6,643 bases of DNA, taken from assembly GCA_021781255.1 (NCBI GenBank), contig JAJXXG010001035.1, positions 1 to 6,643 on the forward strand, read 5' to 3'. Numbering within the stretch: the stretch's first letter is position 1; every line of letters begins with the position of its first letter. This document shows positions 1-6,643 of the stretch, in pieces. A program made the translations under genes and the position numbers. The notes under the pieces are model-generated. The model did no database searches, had not been told where the DNA came from, and worked only from the letters and a program-made list of their open reading frames with translations. This stretch comes from Acidobacteriota bacterium (GTDB lineage Bacteria > Acidobacteriota > Terriglobia > Terriglobales > Acidobacteriaceae).

Positions 1-2377
1 GCTCTGCTTTTCCGATGCCGAAGAAGAGTTCTTTGGAGTGCTGGGCGAGGAACCCCGAGCCGGCCTGCAGATACTTAATCTGGCGTGTGCCATCGGCTTC
101 AACGGTGATTGCGGCTCCGATTGCGTCGCGGTTGCTTTTGTTTCCGCGCAGACGGAAGGAAATGGAATGGCCGATGTCGGTCATCGCATTGTGGAGAATA
201 CGCAACTGAGGAGCATTGCGATTCTTAAGGATGACTTCGAGGCGGCCATCGTGGTCGATGTCGGCGAGAGCGAAGGAGCGGCTGTCTTCGAGGAAGTCCA
301 GGCCGAGCGGACCGGAAGCCTCAGCAAACGTGCCGTTGCGATTGTTTATGAAGAGGACATTTCTGGCGTAGCCGTGCCAGGTGTTGTCGGAGCGGATGAG
401 TTCGTTGATTGCGTTCCATCCGTGCTCGTAGGCCAGGGCGGGCGTTGCGTCCTCTGAGGATTTGGCGACGACCTGCCTCCAGAAGAAGCTTGCGAGGTCG
501 GTTTGTCCAGATTCGGAGATGTATCCGTTGGAGACATACAGGTCGGCGAACCCGTCGTGGTCAATGTCCCAGAAATCGGAGCACCAGGACCAGCGGCCCA
601 TTTCCACGCCGGCGCTTCGGCCCACATTTTCGAAGGTTCCGTCGCCCTGGTTGCGATAGAGCGCGTTGCCGCGGGCGTGGCGCTGATAGAGTTCGCGGAT
701 GCTTTGCGGGGCGTTTGCGTGAAACTGCTTTTGCTGCGAGACACGCTGGCCGGCGGCCTCCCACATGCTGGGCACGTAGATGTCCTGGCGTCCGTCGTTG
801 TCGAAGTCGGACCAGCAGCAGCTCATTCCGGCACCGACGCCTTCGACGCGGGCCTGGCTGGATACAACGGTGAACGTTCCATTGCCGTTGTTGCGATAAA
901 GCTGCGAGCTGCCGAAATCGTTGGCCACGAAGAGATCGGGGAGGCCGTTGGAGTTGGAGTCGCCCCAGGCGCAGGCAAAGCTGTAGCGGTGGTTGTCTGC
1001 GTTCAAGCCTGCGGCTTCAGTTGCCTCAACGAATGTGGCATTGCCTTCGTTGTGAAAGAGGCAATTGGGCGGGCCGTTGCGGGCATCGTAATAGGGGATT
1101 GGGTAGTGATACTGGTCGAGGCCGAGGTAGTACATGTACATGCAGAAATAGATGTCGAGGCGGCCGTCGCCATCGTAGTCGGCGATTGCGGCATGGGTGA
1201 AGGTGCCTTGCGGAGGACGCGCGAATCTGAATGCATCGCGCTTGAGCTTGAATGTGCCATCGCCCTGATTGAGGAAGAGCAGGGGCCCGGTTCCACAGAC
1301 GACGAGCAAATCCTGGAGGCCCTTGTTTTCAAAGTCGGCAAACAGGACGCAGGCGGTGTTGTCGAGCACGCCGACGCCAGCCTTTTCCGTTACGTCCTCG
1401 AATGTTCCGTCGCCGCGATTGCGGTAGAGGCGGTTTGGCAGTCCGGCGGGCTGGCAGACGTAGAAATCATCGAAGCCATCGTTGTCAAAGTCGCCCGCGG
1501 CCACGCCGTTGTTGCTGTAGACGTCAACGCCAATGGCGCCGTCAAGGACGGTCCGCCAGTAATCGGCGCCATAGAGCAATTGCGCGTTGTACGATTCTGC
1601 CGCGCCGAGAGCGCGTGAGGTGACATCGATGAAAGCGGGTCCACGCACAATGGCGACCTGCTCTTCGCGGGCTTGCCATGTGCGCGCCTTCCACGCTTGC
1701 GCTGCGTCGTGCGTCCACTGCGTGCTCCACGAACCGACCCGTTCTTCGCGGCTGTCGTCTCCCCGGCTGGCGACGATGTCATACCGTATCTGAAGTTGCA
1801 CGGTGAGCGGAGAGCTTGCGATCTGTTCGATGGCGTAGATTTCGAATTCCGCGGTTTCAATGCGCGAGACCGGCCCCAGCCATGCGCGGAGACTCCGCAG
1901 AAATCCTTCTCGCCCTTGCACGAGGCCGGGAGCGAATTGCTTGCGCAGGACATCGATGCCGAATGCGGAACGCACGGTGGACTGCTTCTCCGCAACGAGC
2001 GAGGATGCTTGAATCGAGACGTCCATCGCATTGGACAAAGTGGAAAGATCCCGCGGTGACGCCTTGAGCGACTGGCTCCACTGTTTGAGAATCGACTCGA
2101 TTTCGAATGCATATTTCTCGGTGATGTAGTCATCCGAGCCGGGAGGAACGAGGCGCAGAACGTCCGCCAGGGGAGATTGGGCGGGGTAGTGCGGCGTCAG
2201 GCGAACATCATCGAAGGGAAGCGCGGGAGTGCGATCGGCGGGGAGCCTGGTTGCTGCGAACAGAAGCGATGAGCCGCAGAATGGCGCCGCACGGAGCAGC
2301 AGAGGAGCCAGGCCCATGCTCTTGAGAATTGTTCGACGGGAAAGGTGCTGCTGGTTTTTCGTCGGGTGCGACATCAT
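1..2377 (-). CDS. CRTAC1-like FG-GAP/VCBS repeat protein with ASPIC/UnbV domain, predicted Tat-exported (3' end outside window)
   Basis: I recognise this as a CRTAC1-family repeat protein; its substrate or partner is unknown. The frame is open for 792 codons from the ATG at 2377 to the window edge. The N-terminus carries a twin-arginine motif, SRRTILK at residues 13-19, followed by a hydrophobic stretch (about 21-42), so Tat export to the periplasm or beyond is likely. Residues about 82-245 form an alpha/beta domain I cannot assign; its strand pattern is loosely NTF2/SnoaL-like. Seven calcium-loop-like motifs then begin at D296, D348, D400, D473, D524, D604 and D706 (for example DFDNDGFDD), each usually preceded by an N-x-GDGTF segment, which suggests a seven-bladed beta-propeller. 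The copies at D348 (DFENKG) and D473 (DSNSNG) are degenerate. From about residue 751 (DAIGAAI ... GSGFLAQHSKELFFGIG) the sequence matches the start of an ASPIC/UnbV domain, cut by the window edge. The start is uncertain: an adjacent ATG lies at 2374, another in-frame ATG at 2413, and none has a good Shine-Dalgarno site. The 2377/2374 start places the Tat motif correctly. Family call is strong; function is inference. Confidence 0.9.
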   Translation of the reverse strand, partial: MMSHPTKNQQHLSRRTILKSMGLAPLLLRAAPFCGSSLLFAATRLPADRTPALPFDDVRLTPHYPAQSPLADVLRLVPPGSDDYITEKYAFEIESILKQWSQSLKASPRDLSTLSNAMDVSIQASSLVAEKQSTVRSAFGIDVLRKQFAPGLVQGREGFLRSLRAWLGPVSRIETAEFEIYAIEQIASSPLTVQLQIRYDIVASRGDDSREERVGSWSTQWTHDAAQAWKARTWQAREEQVAIVRGPAFIDVTSRALGAAESYNAQLLYGADYWRTVLDGAIGVDVYSNNGVAAGDFDNDGFDDFYVCQPAGLPNRLYRNRGDGTFEDVTEKAGVGVLDNTACVLFADFENKGLQDLLVVCGTGPLLFLNQGDGTFKLKRDAFRFARPPQGTFTHAAIADYDGDGRLDIYFCMYMYYLGLDQYHYPIPYYDARNGPPNCLFHNEGNATFVEATEAAGLNADNHRYSFACAWGDSNSNGLPDLFVANDFGSSQLYRNNGNGTFTVVSSQARVEGVGAGMSCCWSDFDNDGRQDIYVPSMWEAAGQRVSQQKQFHANAPQSIRELYQRHARGNALYRNQGDGTFENVGRSAGVEMGRWSWCSDFWDIDHDGFADLYVSNGYISESGQTDLASFFWRQVVAKSSEDATPALAYEHGWNAINELIRSDNTWHGYARNVLFINNRNGTFAEASGPLGLDFLEDSRSFALADIDHDGRLEVILKNRNAPQLRILHNAMTDIGHSISFRLRGNKSNRDAIGAAITVEADGTRQIKYLQAGSGFLAQHSKELFFGIGKAE

Positions 2378-2606
2378 TCTCAGGAGTCCGTGGAGAGGGC
2401 AGGATGTCCGCATGATAGCACTCAGACGAGCCCCTTTTCCCTGCGCATCCTGCACCCGTTTCAGGAGTGTGGCGGGCGGCAGAGATGGGGGCGATGCAGT
2501 GACGGGCCCGCCGGCGTGAAAGCCGTTGGAATGGGGAGGCGGAAGGGGGATTTTCAAAAACTCGCCGTCTTTTGCAACCAGGGGTTCGGGCGCTGGGCGT
2601 GAGGGG

Positions 2607-2629
2607 AATGAATTCATAAACTATTCATT
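2607..2629. repeat. AT-rich inverted repeat, 7-base arms, possible operator
   Basis: AATGAAT at 2607-2613 is matched by its exact reverse complement ATTCATT at 2623-2629, with nine bases between. It sits in the only AT-rich stretch of the intergenic region, roughly midway between the two divergent genes. The centre-to-centre distance of the arms is 16 bases. A dimeric regulator could bind here, but a chance repeat in AT-rich DNA is also possible. Confidence 0.35.
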
Positions 2630-2660
2630 ACGCGTATTTTATTAGGTATGTTTCCGGGAA

Positions 2661-2670
2661 CCCGATCGGG
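2661..2670. repeat. Perfect 10-base palindrome CCCGATCGGG
   Basis: CCCGATCGGG is a perfect palindrome in the divergent intergenic region, 61 bases upstream of the receptor's proposed -35 box. The preceding TTCCGGGAA (2652-2660) is also nearly symmetrical about its centre. A regulator site is conceivable; in GC-rich DNA such a palindrome can also occur by chance. Confidence 0.25.
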
Positions 2671-2730
2671 GCGCGGAAGACGGCGGGGGCGGCTCAGGGC
2701 GCCGCAAACAACATGATCTCCAACTTTTGG

Positions 2731-2760
2731 TTGACAAATATTGCACGAATCCAATAGGCT
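2731..2760 (+). promoter_or_regulatory. Candidate sigma-70-type promoter of the TonB-dependent receptor gene
   Basis: A perfect -35 hexamer TTGACA lies at 2731-2736. With an 18-base spacer it is followed by TAGGCT at 2755-2760, which keeps the most conserved first, second and last bases of the -10 consensus TATAAT. Transcription would start near 2767 and leave a 5' untranslated leader of about 113 bases before the ATG at 2880. The -35 box is convincing; the -10 box is only a half match. Confidence 0.45.
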
Positions 2761-2773
2761 TCATCGCACACTG

Positions 2774-2824
2774 ATGAAACCGTTTACAGAAGACGGTTCA
2801 ATGCGTCCGGCTCTTCTCCCCTGA
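2774..2824 (+). other. Possible 16-codon leader ORF in the receptor 5' leader
   Basis: ATG at 2774 opens a frame of 16 codons (MKPFTEDGSMRPALLP) ending at TGA 2822-2824, with a second in-frame ATG at 2801. It would begin only about seven bases after the predicted transcription start and has no Shine-Dalgarno site, so translation would have to be near-leaderless. It overlaps the inverted repeat at 2778-2798. There is no run of one amino acid that would suggest attenuation. This may well be chance. Confidence 0.12.
2778..2798 (+). repeat. Inverted repeat in the receptor leader (6-base stem, 9-base loop)
   Basis: AACCGT at 2778-2783 pairs exactly with ACGGTT at 2793-2798 around the loop TTACAGAAG. 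It lies just downstream of the predicted transcription start, so it could be a small 5' hairpin in the mRNA or an operator next to the promoter. The stem is short and does not extend on either side, and no U-run follows, so it is not a terminator. Confidence 0.3.
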
Positions 2825-2866
2825 GGAGGCGGCGAAATCAGGAGACAGGTAAGCGAAGGTGAGAAC

Positions 2867-2872
2867 GGAGGA
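2867..2872 (+). promoter_or_regulatory. Shine-Dalgarno site for the TonB-dependent receptor
   Basis: GGAGGA lies seven bases upstream of the ATG at 2880, an ideal match and spacing. An in-frame TAA at 2850-2852 limits the reading frame, so the only other possible upstream start is GTG at 2859, which lies before this site. The site therefore fixes the start at 2880. Confidence 0.85.
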
Positions 2873-2879
2873 CGTTTGT

Positions 2880-5800
2880 ATGGGCCGTGACTGCAGAACC
2901 TCAAGTCGGTTGAAAGTGTTTGGTTATATAGCCTTCACATGTTTGTGCCTCATTCTGTTCCCTGGGCGGAACGCATTTGGCCAGGTGGACGAAGGCGCAA
3001 TCACCGGAACGGTTCAAGACACTACGGGCGCCGTTGTTCCCGGCGCGGATGTGACCCTTTTGAATTTGGATCAGGGCATCACCCTGACCACAAAATCAAA
3101 CGCCAGTGGCGGGTATACCTTTTCGCCGGTCAGAATCGGCAATTACTCCCTGACAGCGATCGCGAAGGGTTTTTCCAAAACGACCCAAAAGAATTTGAAG
3201 TTGCAGGTGGCGCAGGTGCTTCAGGTGAACGTTCAACTGAAGCCGGGCGCGGCGACTGAGACGGTTGAGGTGACGACGGCGCCGCCGCAGTTGCAGACCG
3301 AAGAAGCATCGGTCGGGCAGGTGATTGGCGCGCAGGAAGTGAACAACCTTCCGCTGAACGGCCGCAACTTTACCTTCCTTGCGCAGTTGGGCGCCGGCAT
3401 GCAGACACCGCAGGCCGACACGAGAGGCAACGCCGCGTCGGGCGCGTTTTCCGCGAACGGCCTGCGTCCCGCGCAGAACAACTACCTTCTGGACGGCATC
3501 GACAACAACTCGAACGCTGTCGACTTCCTGAACGGCACGAACTTCGTGATTCTTCCTCCGGTGGACGCGATTCAGGAATTCAAGGTGCAGACGGCGGACT
3601 TCAGCGCTGAACTCGGGCGCTCGGCTGGCGCTGTTCTGAACGCGACCATCAAGTCCGGCACGAACAGCCTGCACGGTGCGGTGTGGGAGTTCCTGCGCAA
3701 CGACAAGCTGGATGCCGCGGACTGGTTTGAAAACAACGGCGGCATCAAGAAGGGCGAGCTGCGCTTGAATCAGTTTGGCGCTTCGGCGGGCGGCCCGATC
3801 ATCAAGAACAAGATGTTTTTCTTCGGCGATTACGAAGGCAAGCGCCGCGTACAGGGCACGGCGGAAAATGGCAACGTGCCGACGGCACTGGAGCGCAGCA
3901 GCGGATTCACGGACCTTTCCGACGTCCTCTCGCTGGCGCAAGGGGCCACAAAGACCAGGCCGGACCTTCTGGGCCGGACGATACCATATGGCACCATCCT
4001 CGACCCTGCCACCACGCGCCTTGTAGCGGCCGGAGCCGTGGACCCGGTATCGGGAATGACAAACAACTCTGGCTCTGACGGTTATGTTCGCGATCCGTTT
4101 GGCTCGTGCGGCGCCACGCCTCCGAATGGTGTTTATACGATCGCCGGTTGCGGCCTGAACCAACTGCCGGCCAACCGCGTTGATGCAAATGCGATCAAGC
4201 TCATGGAGCTTTTTCCGGCGCCGAACTCGGGGTTGAACACGTATGCGGTGAGCCCCAATCTCTACGAGCATTCCAACACCTTCGATACGCGCGTCGACTT
4301 CAACCCGACTGAGAAGGAACAGATTTTCTTCCGCTTCAGCTACTCGGATGACCCGATTTACATCCCGGGCATCTTTGGCGGCATCGCTGACGGCGGCAGC
4401 TTCCAGCAGGGCATTCAAACAGCGAAGTCCAACCAGGCAGTGGCGGCGTGGACCCACGTGTTTACCCCGACCACGATCAACCAGATTCGCGGCGGTTTCG
4501 CTCACCTGCACACAACGCGTACAGGTCCGGAGGGTGGCGTTTCCGGCATCCCGGGCCAGTTCGGCATTCAGGGGATTCCGCAGGGGCAGGGCAACGGCGG
4601 ACTGCCTGCATTCGGCATCAACAACCTTGCGACGCTGGGCAGCAACAGCTTCCTACCTTCGGACGAAGTCAGCCAGACGCTCCAGATTACGGATGACTTT
4701 ACGAAGATTTACGGCAAGCACAGCTTCAAGATGGGCATTGAGAACCAGCATGTGAAGTTCTCGACGTTGCAGCCGGCATGGTCGCGCGGCCAGTTCAACT
4801 ATGGCGGCGGCTTCACGGATATACCAACCGCGTCCAACACCACAGGCGGCCTGGCGCAGTTCCTGCTGCCGCCCACGGCGGCTCCGGCTACGCTATACGG
4901 AAACCCGAACCCGAATGGTTTCAGCTACTCGGGCGGCTCGGACCAGGTCTTTGCCTCGAACATCAACAAGACGTACGATGCGAAGACCTATTTCGCCACG
5001 TACTTCCAGGATGACTGGAAGATGAGTGCAAAACTGACCGTCAATCTGGGTCTGCGCTGGGACTACTTCGGTCCGATCAACGAGACGAATGGCGGGCAGG
5101 CCAACTTTGTGCCGGGCGGCGCTCCGGAGAACAAGCCGCTGTTTATCATCCCGGCCACCGGCAAGGACCCTCGAACGCTGTCCACGGACGCCTCGTGCTT
5201 TGGTAATGGCTGCCGCGGCCTTGTGGACCTACTTGCCAAGGATGGCATCACGCTGCTGAGCACGAACAAGTACGGGCAGGGGCTGCTGCAGACGCAAAAG
5301 TACAATTTTGCGCCTCGCGTCGGCTTTGCGTATGAGGTCAGCCCGAAGCTGGTAGTACGCGGCGGCTTCGGTCTCTTCTTCAACTCGTTTGAGAACCAGG
5401 GATACGGACCGAACATCGGTGAGAACTATCCCTTTGTGTACAACTTCTCGTATTCACCGCAGGTAGCCTCGGGCATCGCGTCCCAGGTTGCGCCTACGAG
5501 CTACAACACTCCGTTTTCCGGTTGCGCGACGGCGGGTGCGGGTGGAACGGCGACTTTTGAGTCCGGCTTCTCCTGCATCCCCTTTGATCCAGCGAAGGTG
5601 AATGCTCTCGGCCTGGGCCTGCAGGGTCTGCAGTTCGACTATCAGACTCCACGCACGTACAGCGCAAACTTCACGCTGCAATATGCGCTGACGCGCACCT
5701 TGTCCGCGCAGGGATCGTATGTCTTTACGAATGGTCAGAACCTGCAGGGGGGCGTTGGCTACAGACACGTATCCCAGATTCTTCCGCATGGCATCAGCAC

Positions 5801-6643
5801 AAACCCATATGTCCCGTTCGCGGACTTCGGAGGCGGCAGTTACCAGGCAACCTACGGCGAAAGCCAGTATCACGGCCTGCAGACCAAGCTCGAACAGCAG
5901 TACTCGAACGGCCTGACGTTCCTGCTTGCTTACACCTTCTCGAAGACGATGTCGGACGCCGGGGATCTTTTGAACGGCGGTACGACGGGGGGCTTGCGCG
6001 CGTACGGCGTGAAGGGACTGGGGCCCAAGTTTGACTGGGCGCTGGCCGACTTCGATATTCGCCAGGTGCTTCACTTCAGTGGCGGATATGAGCTTCCTTT
6101 TGGCAAGGACAGGCGGTACATGAACAGGGGTGGATTGGTCAATGCAGTCCTGGGCGACTGGTCCACGAACTGGATTGTGACGCTGCAGGGCGGCCAGCCG
6201 CTGAACTTCGGCTGCCCGAGCGGAACGACGTCCGGAACCGGCTGCAACACGATGCTGGTGAAGGGTCAGAGCCCGAAACTCGGCATCAAGGTGAAGACAA
6301 TCGACGGCAAGCCGAGGCCCTTCTGGATCAACAATCCGAGTGCCTATACCCAGCCTTGTCAGCTTGGTGGCACACCCAGCGCGCCGGTTCCGATTCCAAA
6401 CTCGCCTGCCGGTTGCGTTCCTTTGACGGGCGCGGCAGCTCTGGGCGGAAAGGCGGGACCGATTCCGGGTCCGGGCTTCCACCGGATGGATTTCTCGGCG
6501 TTCAAGGGCTTCCAACTCAACGAGCGGTTCTCCATGCAGTTCCGCGCGGAGATGTTCAACATCCTGAACCACCCGAACTTCAATGCTCCGAATTTCGGCG
6601 GCAACGGCGTGGTGGCAATTGGCGGGTCGGGCAACATCTTTGA
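2880..6643 (+). CDS. Oar-like TonB-dependent outer-membrane receptor with carboxypeptidase-regulatory-like domain (3' end outside window)
   Basis: This family takes up substrates too large for porins across the outer membrane, using energy from TonB-ExbBD; the substrate here is unknown. The frame is open for 1254 codons to the window edge. Residues 1-34 look like a Sec signal peptide with a hydrophobic core at about 13-28 and likely cleavage after A-F-G at 34. Residues about 41-126 form a CarboxypepD_reg-like domain (ITGTVQDTTGAVVPGADV, then SGGYTF). ETVEVTT at 127-133 resembles a TonB box. The plug follows, with LPLNGRNF at 157-164, LLDGIDNN at 203-210 and KSGTN at 258-262. The barrel begins soon after (LNQFGASAGGPI, then FFGDYEG at 314-320) and continues to the family C-terminal segment FHRMDFSAFKGF from 1200 and FRAEMFNILNHPNF at 1221-1234. 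Members normally end soon afterwards in an aromatic residue, so only a few dozen residues should be missing. Ten cysteines in the mature part fall into five close pairs. The family is certain; the role of the neighbouring divergent Tat-exported propeller gene as a partner is inference. Confidence 0.95.
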   Translation, partial: MGRDCRTSSRLKVFGYIAFTCLCLILFPGRNAFGQVDEGAITGTVQDTTGAVVPGADVTLLNLDQGITLTTKSNASGGYTFSPVRIGNYSLTAIAKGFSKTTQKNLKLQVAQVLQVNVQLKPGAATETVEVTTAPPQLQTEEASVGQVIGAQEVNNLPLNGRNFTFLAQLGAGMQTPQADTRGNAASGAFSANGLRPAQNNYLLDGIDNNSNAVDFLNGTNFVILPPVDAIQEFKVQTADFSAELGRSAGAVLNATIKSGTNSLHGAVWEFLRNDKLDAADWFENNGGIKKGELRLNQFGASAGGPIIKNKMFFFGDYEGKRRVQGTAENGNVPTALERSSGFTDLSDVLSLAQGATKTRPDLLGRTIPYGTILDPATTRLVAAGAVDPVSGMTNNSGSDGYVRDPFGSCGATPPNGVYTIAGCGLNQLPANRVDANAIKLMELFPAPNSGLNTYAVSPNLYEHSNTFDTRVDFNPTEKEQIFFRFSYSDDPIYIPGIFGGIADGGSFQQGIQTAKSNQAVAAWTHVFTPTTINQIRGGFAHLHTTRTGPEGGVSGIPGQFGIQGIPQGQGNGGLPAFGINNLATLGSNSFLPSDEVSQTLQITDDFTKIYGKHSFKMGIENQHVKFSTLQPAWSRGQFNYGGGFTDIPTASNTTGGLAQFLLPPTAAPATLYGNPNPNGFSYSGGSDQVFASNINKTYDAKTYFATYFQDDWKMSAKLTVNLGLRWDYFGPINETNGGQANFVPGGAPENKPLFIIPATGKDPRTLSTDASCFGNGCRGLVDLLAKDGITLLSTNKYGQGLLQTQKYNFAPRVGFAYEVSPKLVVRGGFGLFFNSFENQGYGPNIGENYPFVYNFSYSPQVASGIASQVAPTSYNTPFSGCATAGAGGTATFESGFSCIPFDPAKVNALGLGLQGLQFDYQTPRTYSANFTLQYALTRTLSAQGSYVFTNGQNLQGGVGYRHVSQILPHGISTNPYVPFADFGGGSYQATYGESQYHGLQTKLEQQYSNGLTFLLAYTFSKTMSDAGDLLNGGTTGGLRAYGVKGLGPKFDWALADFDIRQVLHFSGGYELPFGKDRRYMNRGGLVNAVLGDWSTNWIVTLQGGQPLNFGCPSGTTSGTGCNTMLVKGQSPKLGIKVKTIDGKPRPFWINNPSAYTQPCQLGGTPSAPVPIPNSPAGCVPLTGAAALGGKAGPIPGPGFHRMDFSAFKGFQLNERFSMQFRAEMFNILNHPNFNAPNFGGNGVVAIGGSGNIF

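Larger units (their letters stand above)
2378..2879. other. Divergent intergenic region between the propeller gene and the TonB-dependent receptor gene
   Basis: This 502-base region separates two divergent genes and should hold both promoters. I see no convincing gene in it. The left part (2378-2600) is GC-rich; 2607-2660 is a short AT-rich island; the right part holds the receptor promoter and leader. For the minus-strand gene the best promoter I can find is weak: TTGCAA (minus strand, 2577-2572) and GAAAAT (2555-2550) separated by 16 bases, four of six matches in each box. No rho-independent terminator is expected here, because both genes read outward, and none is seen. No riboswitch consensus was recognised by eye. 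Confidence 0.75.

Noticed and set aside
503..1618. A 371-codon open frame on the plus strand, antisense to the propeller gene
   Set aside because: It lies exactly codon-on-codon with the minus-strand gene, so it stays open simply because that gene avoids TTA, CTA and TCA codons. Its translation is a repetitive Val/Ala/Glu-rich mirror of the FG-GAP repeats with no recognisable domain.
1390..2133. A 247-codon minus-strand frame overlapping the propeller gene in another register
   Set aside because: Its translation is Ser/Arg/Pro-rich low-complexity sequence typical of an off-frame reading, whereas the overlapping frame gives the coherent signal, N-terminal domain and repeats.
2229..2602. Two short plus-strand frames across the start of the propeller gene and the intergenic region
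   Set aside because: They overlap the N-terminal coding part of the propeller gene on the opposite strand, lack a Shine-Dalgarno site, and give Arg/Cys-rich sequence with no domain.
2661..2670. Possible intrinsic terminator at the CCCGATCGGG palindrome
   Set aside because: No T-run follows on either strand and both flanking genes read away from it, so there is no transcript to end here.
2380..2844. The 7-mer TCAGGAG occurring three times (2380, 2461, 2838)
   Set aside because: Flanking bases do not match and the spacing is irregular; a purine-rich 7-mer of this kind can recur by chance, and one copy lies in a ribosome-binding-type leader.
3096..4511. A 471-codon open frame on the minus strand, antisense to the receptor gene
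   Set aside because: It is also in codon-on-codon register with the receptor gene, is rich in Arg, Val and Ala, and has no recognisable motif. The receptor frame carries clear family motifs throughout this stretch.
5454..6572. A 372-codon open frame on the minus strand, antisense to the receptor C-terminal half
   Set aside because: Same register effect as the other antisense frames; the sense strand encodes conserved barrel segments up to the window edge.

Overview
The window fits a GC-rich member of the Acidobacteriota, probably Terriglobia. The evidence is protein type, not any marker gene: an Oar-like TonB-dependent receptor with an N-terminal carboxypeptidase-regulatory-like domain, and a CRTAC1-type FG-GAP/ASPIC-UnbV protein. 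Both families are strongly expanded in that phylum. I see no rRNA, tRNA, CRISPR array, insertion sequence or phage gene.

Layout: two large genes point away from each other and each runs off one end of the window. Positions 1-2377 (minus strand) encode 792 visible residues of a predicted Tat-exported protein. It has an uncharacterised N-terminal domain, seven FG-GAP/VCBS-like repeats with calcium-loop motifs, and the beginning of an ASPIC/UnbV domain; its C-terminus lies before position 1. Positions 2378-2879 form a 502-base divergent intergenic region. It holds a plausible sigma-70-type promoter (TTGACA at 2731), a clear Shine-Dalgarno site for the right-hand gene, three short inverted repeats and a possible 16-codon leader ORF. 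Positions 2880-6643 (plus strand) encode 1254 visible residues of a TonB-dependent outer-membrane receptor with signal peptide, CarboxypepD_reg-like domain, TonB-box-like motif, plug and most of the barrel. Only the last few dozen residues seem to be missing.

How they may work together (inference): the receptor would import, or help handle, a large substrate such as an oligosaccharide or peptide across the outer membrane. The Tat-exported propeller protein would act in the periplasm or at the surface, possibly binding a carbohydrate or protein. The shared upstream region allows joint regulation, but no substrate can be named from this sequence.

I found no clearly new system. The points most worth checking are the five cysteine pairs in the receptor, the unassigned N-terminal domain and unusually long upstream open frame of the propeller gene, and the inverted repeats and leader ORF between the genes. 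Long open frames antisense to both genes were judged to be coding shadows.
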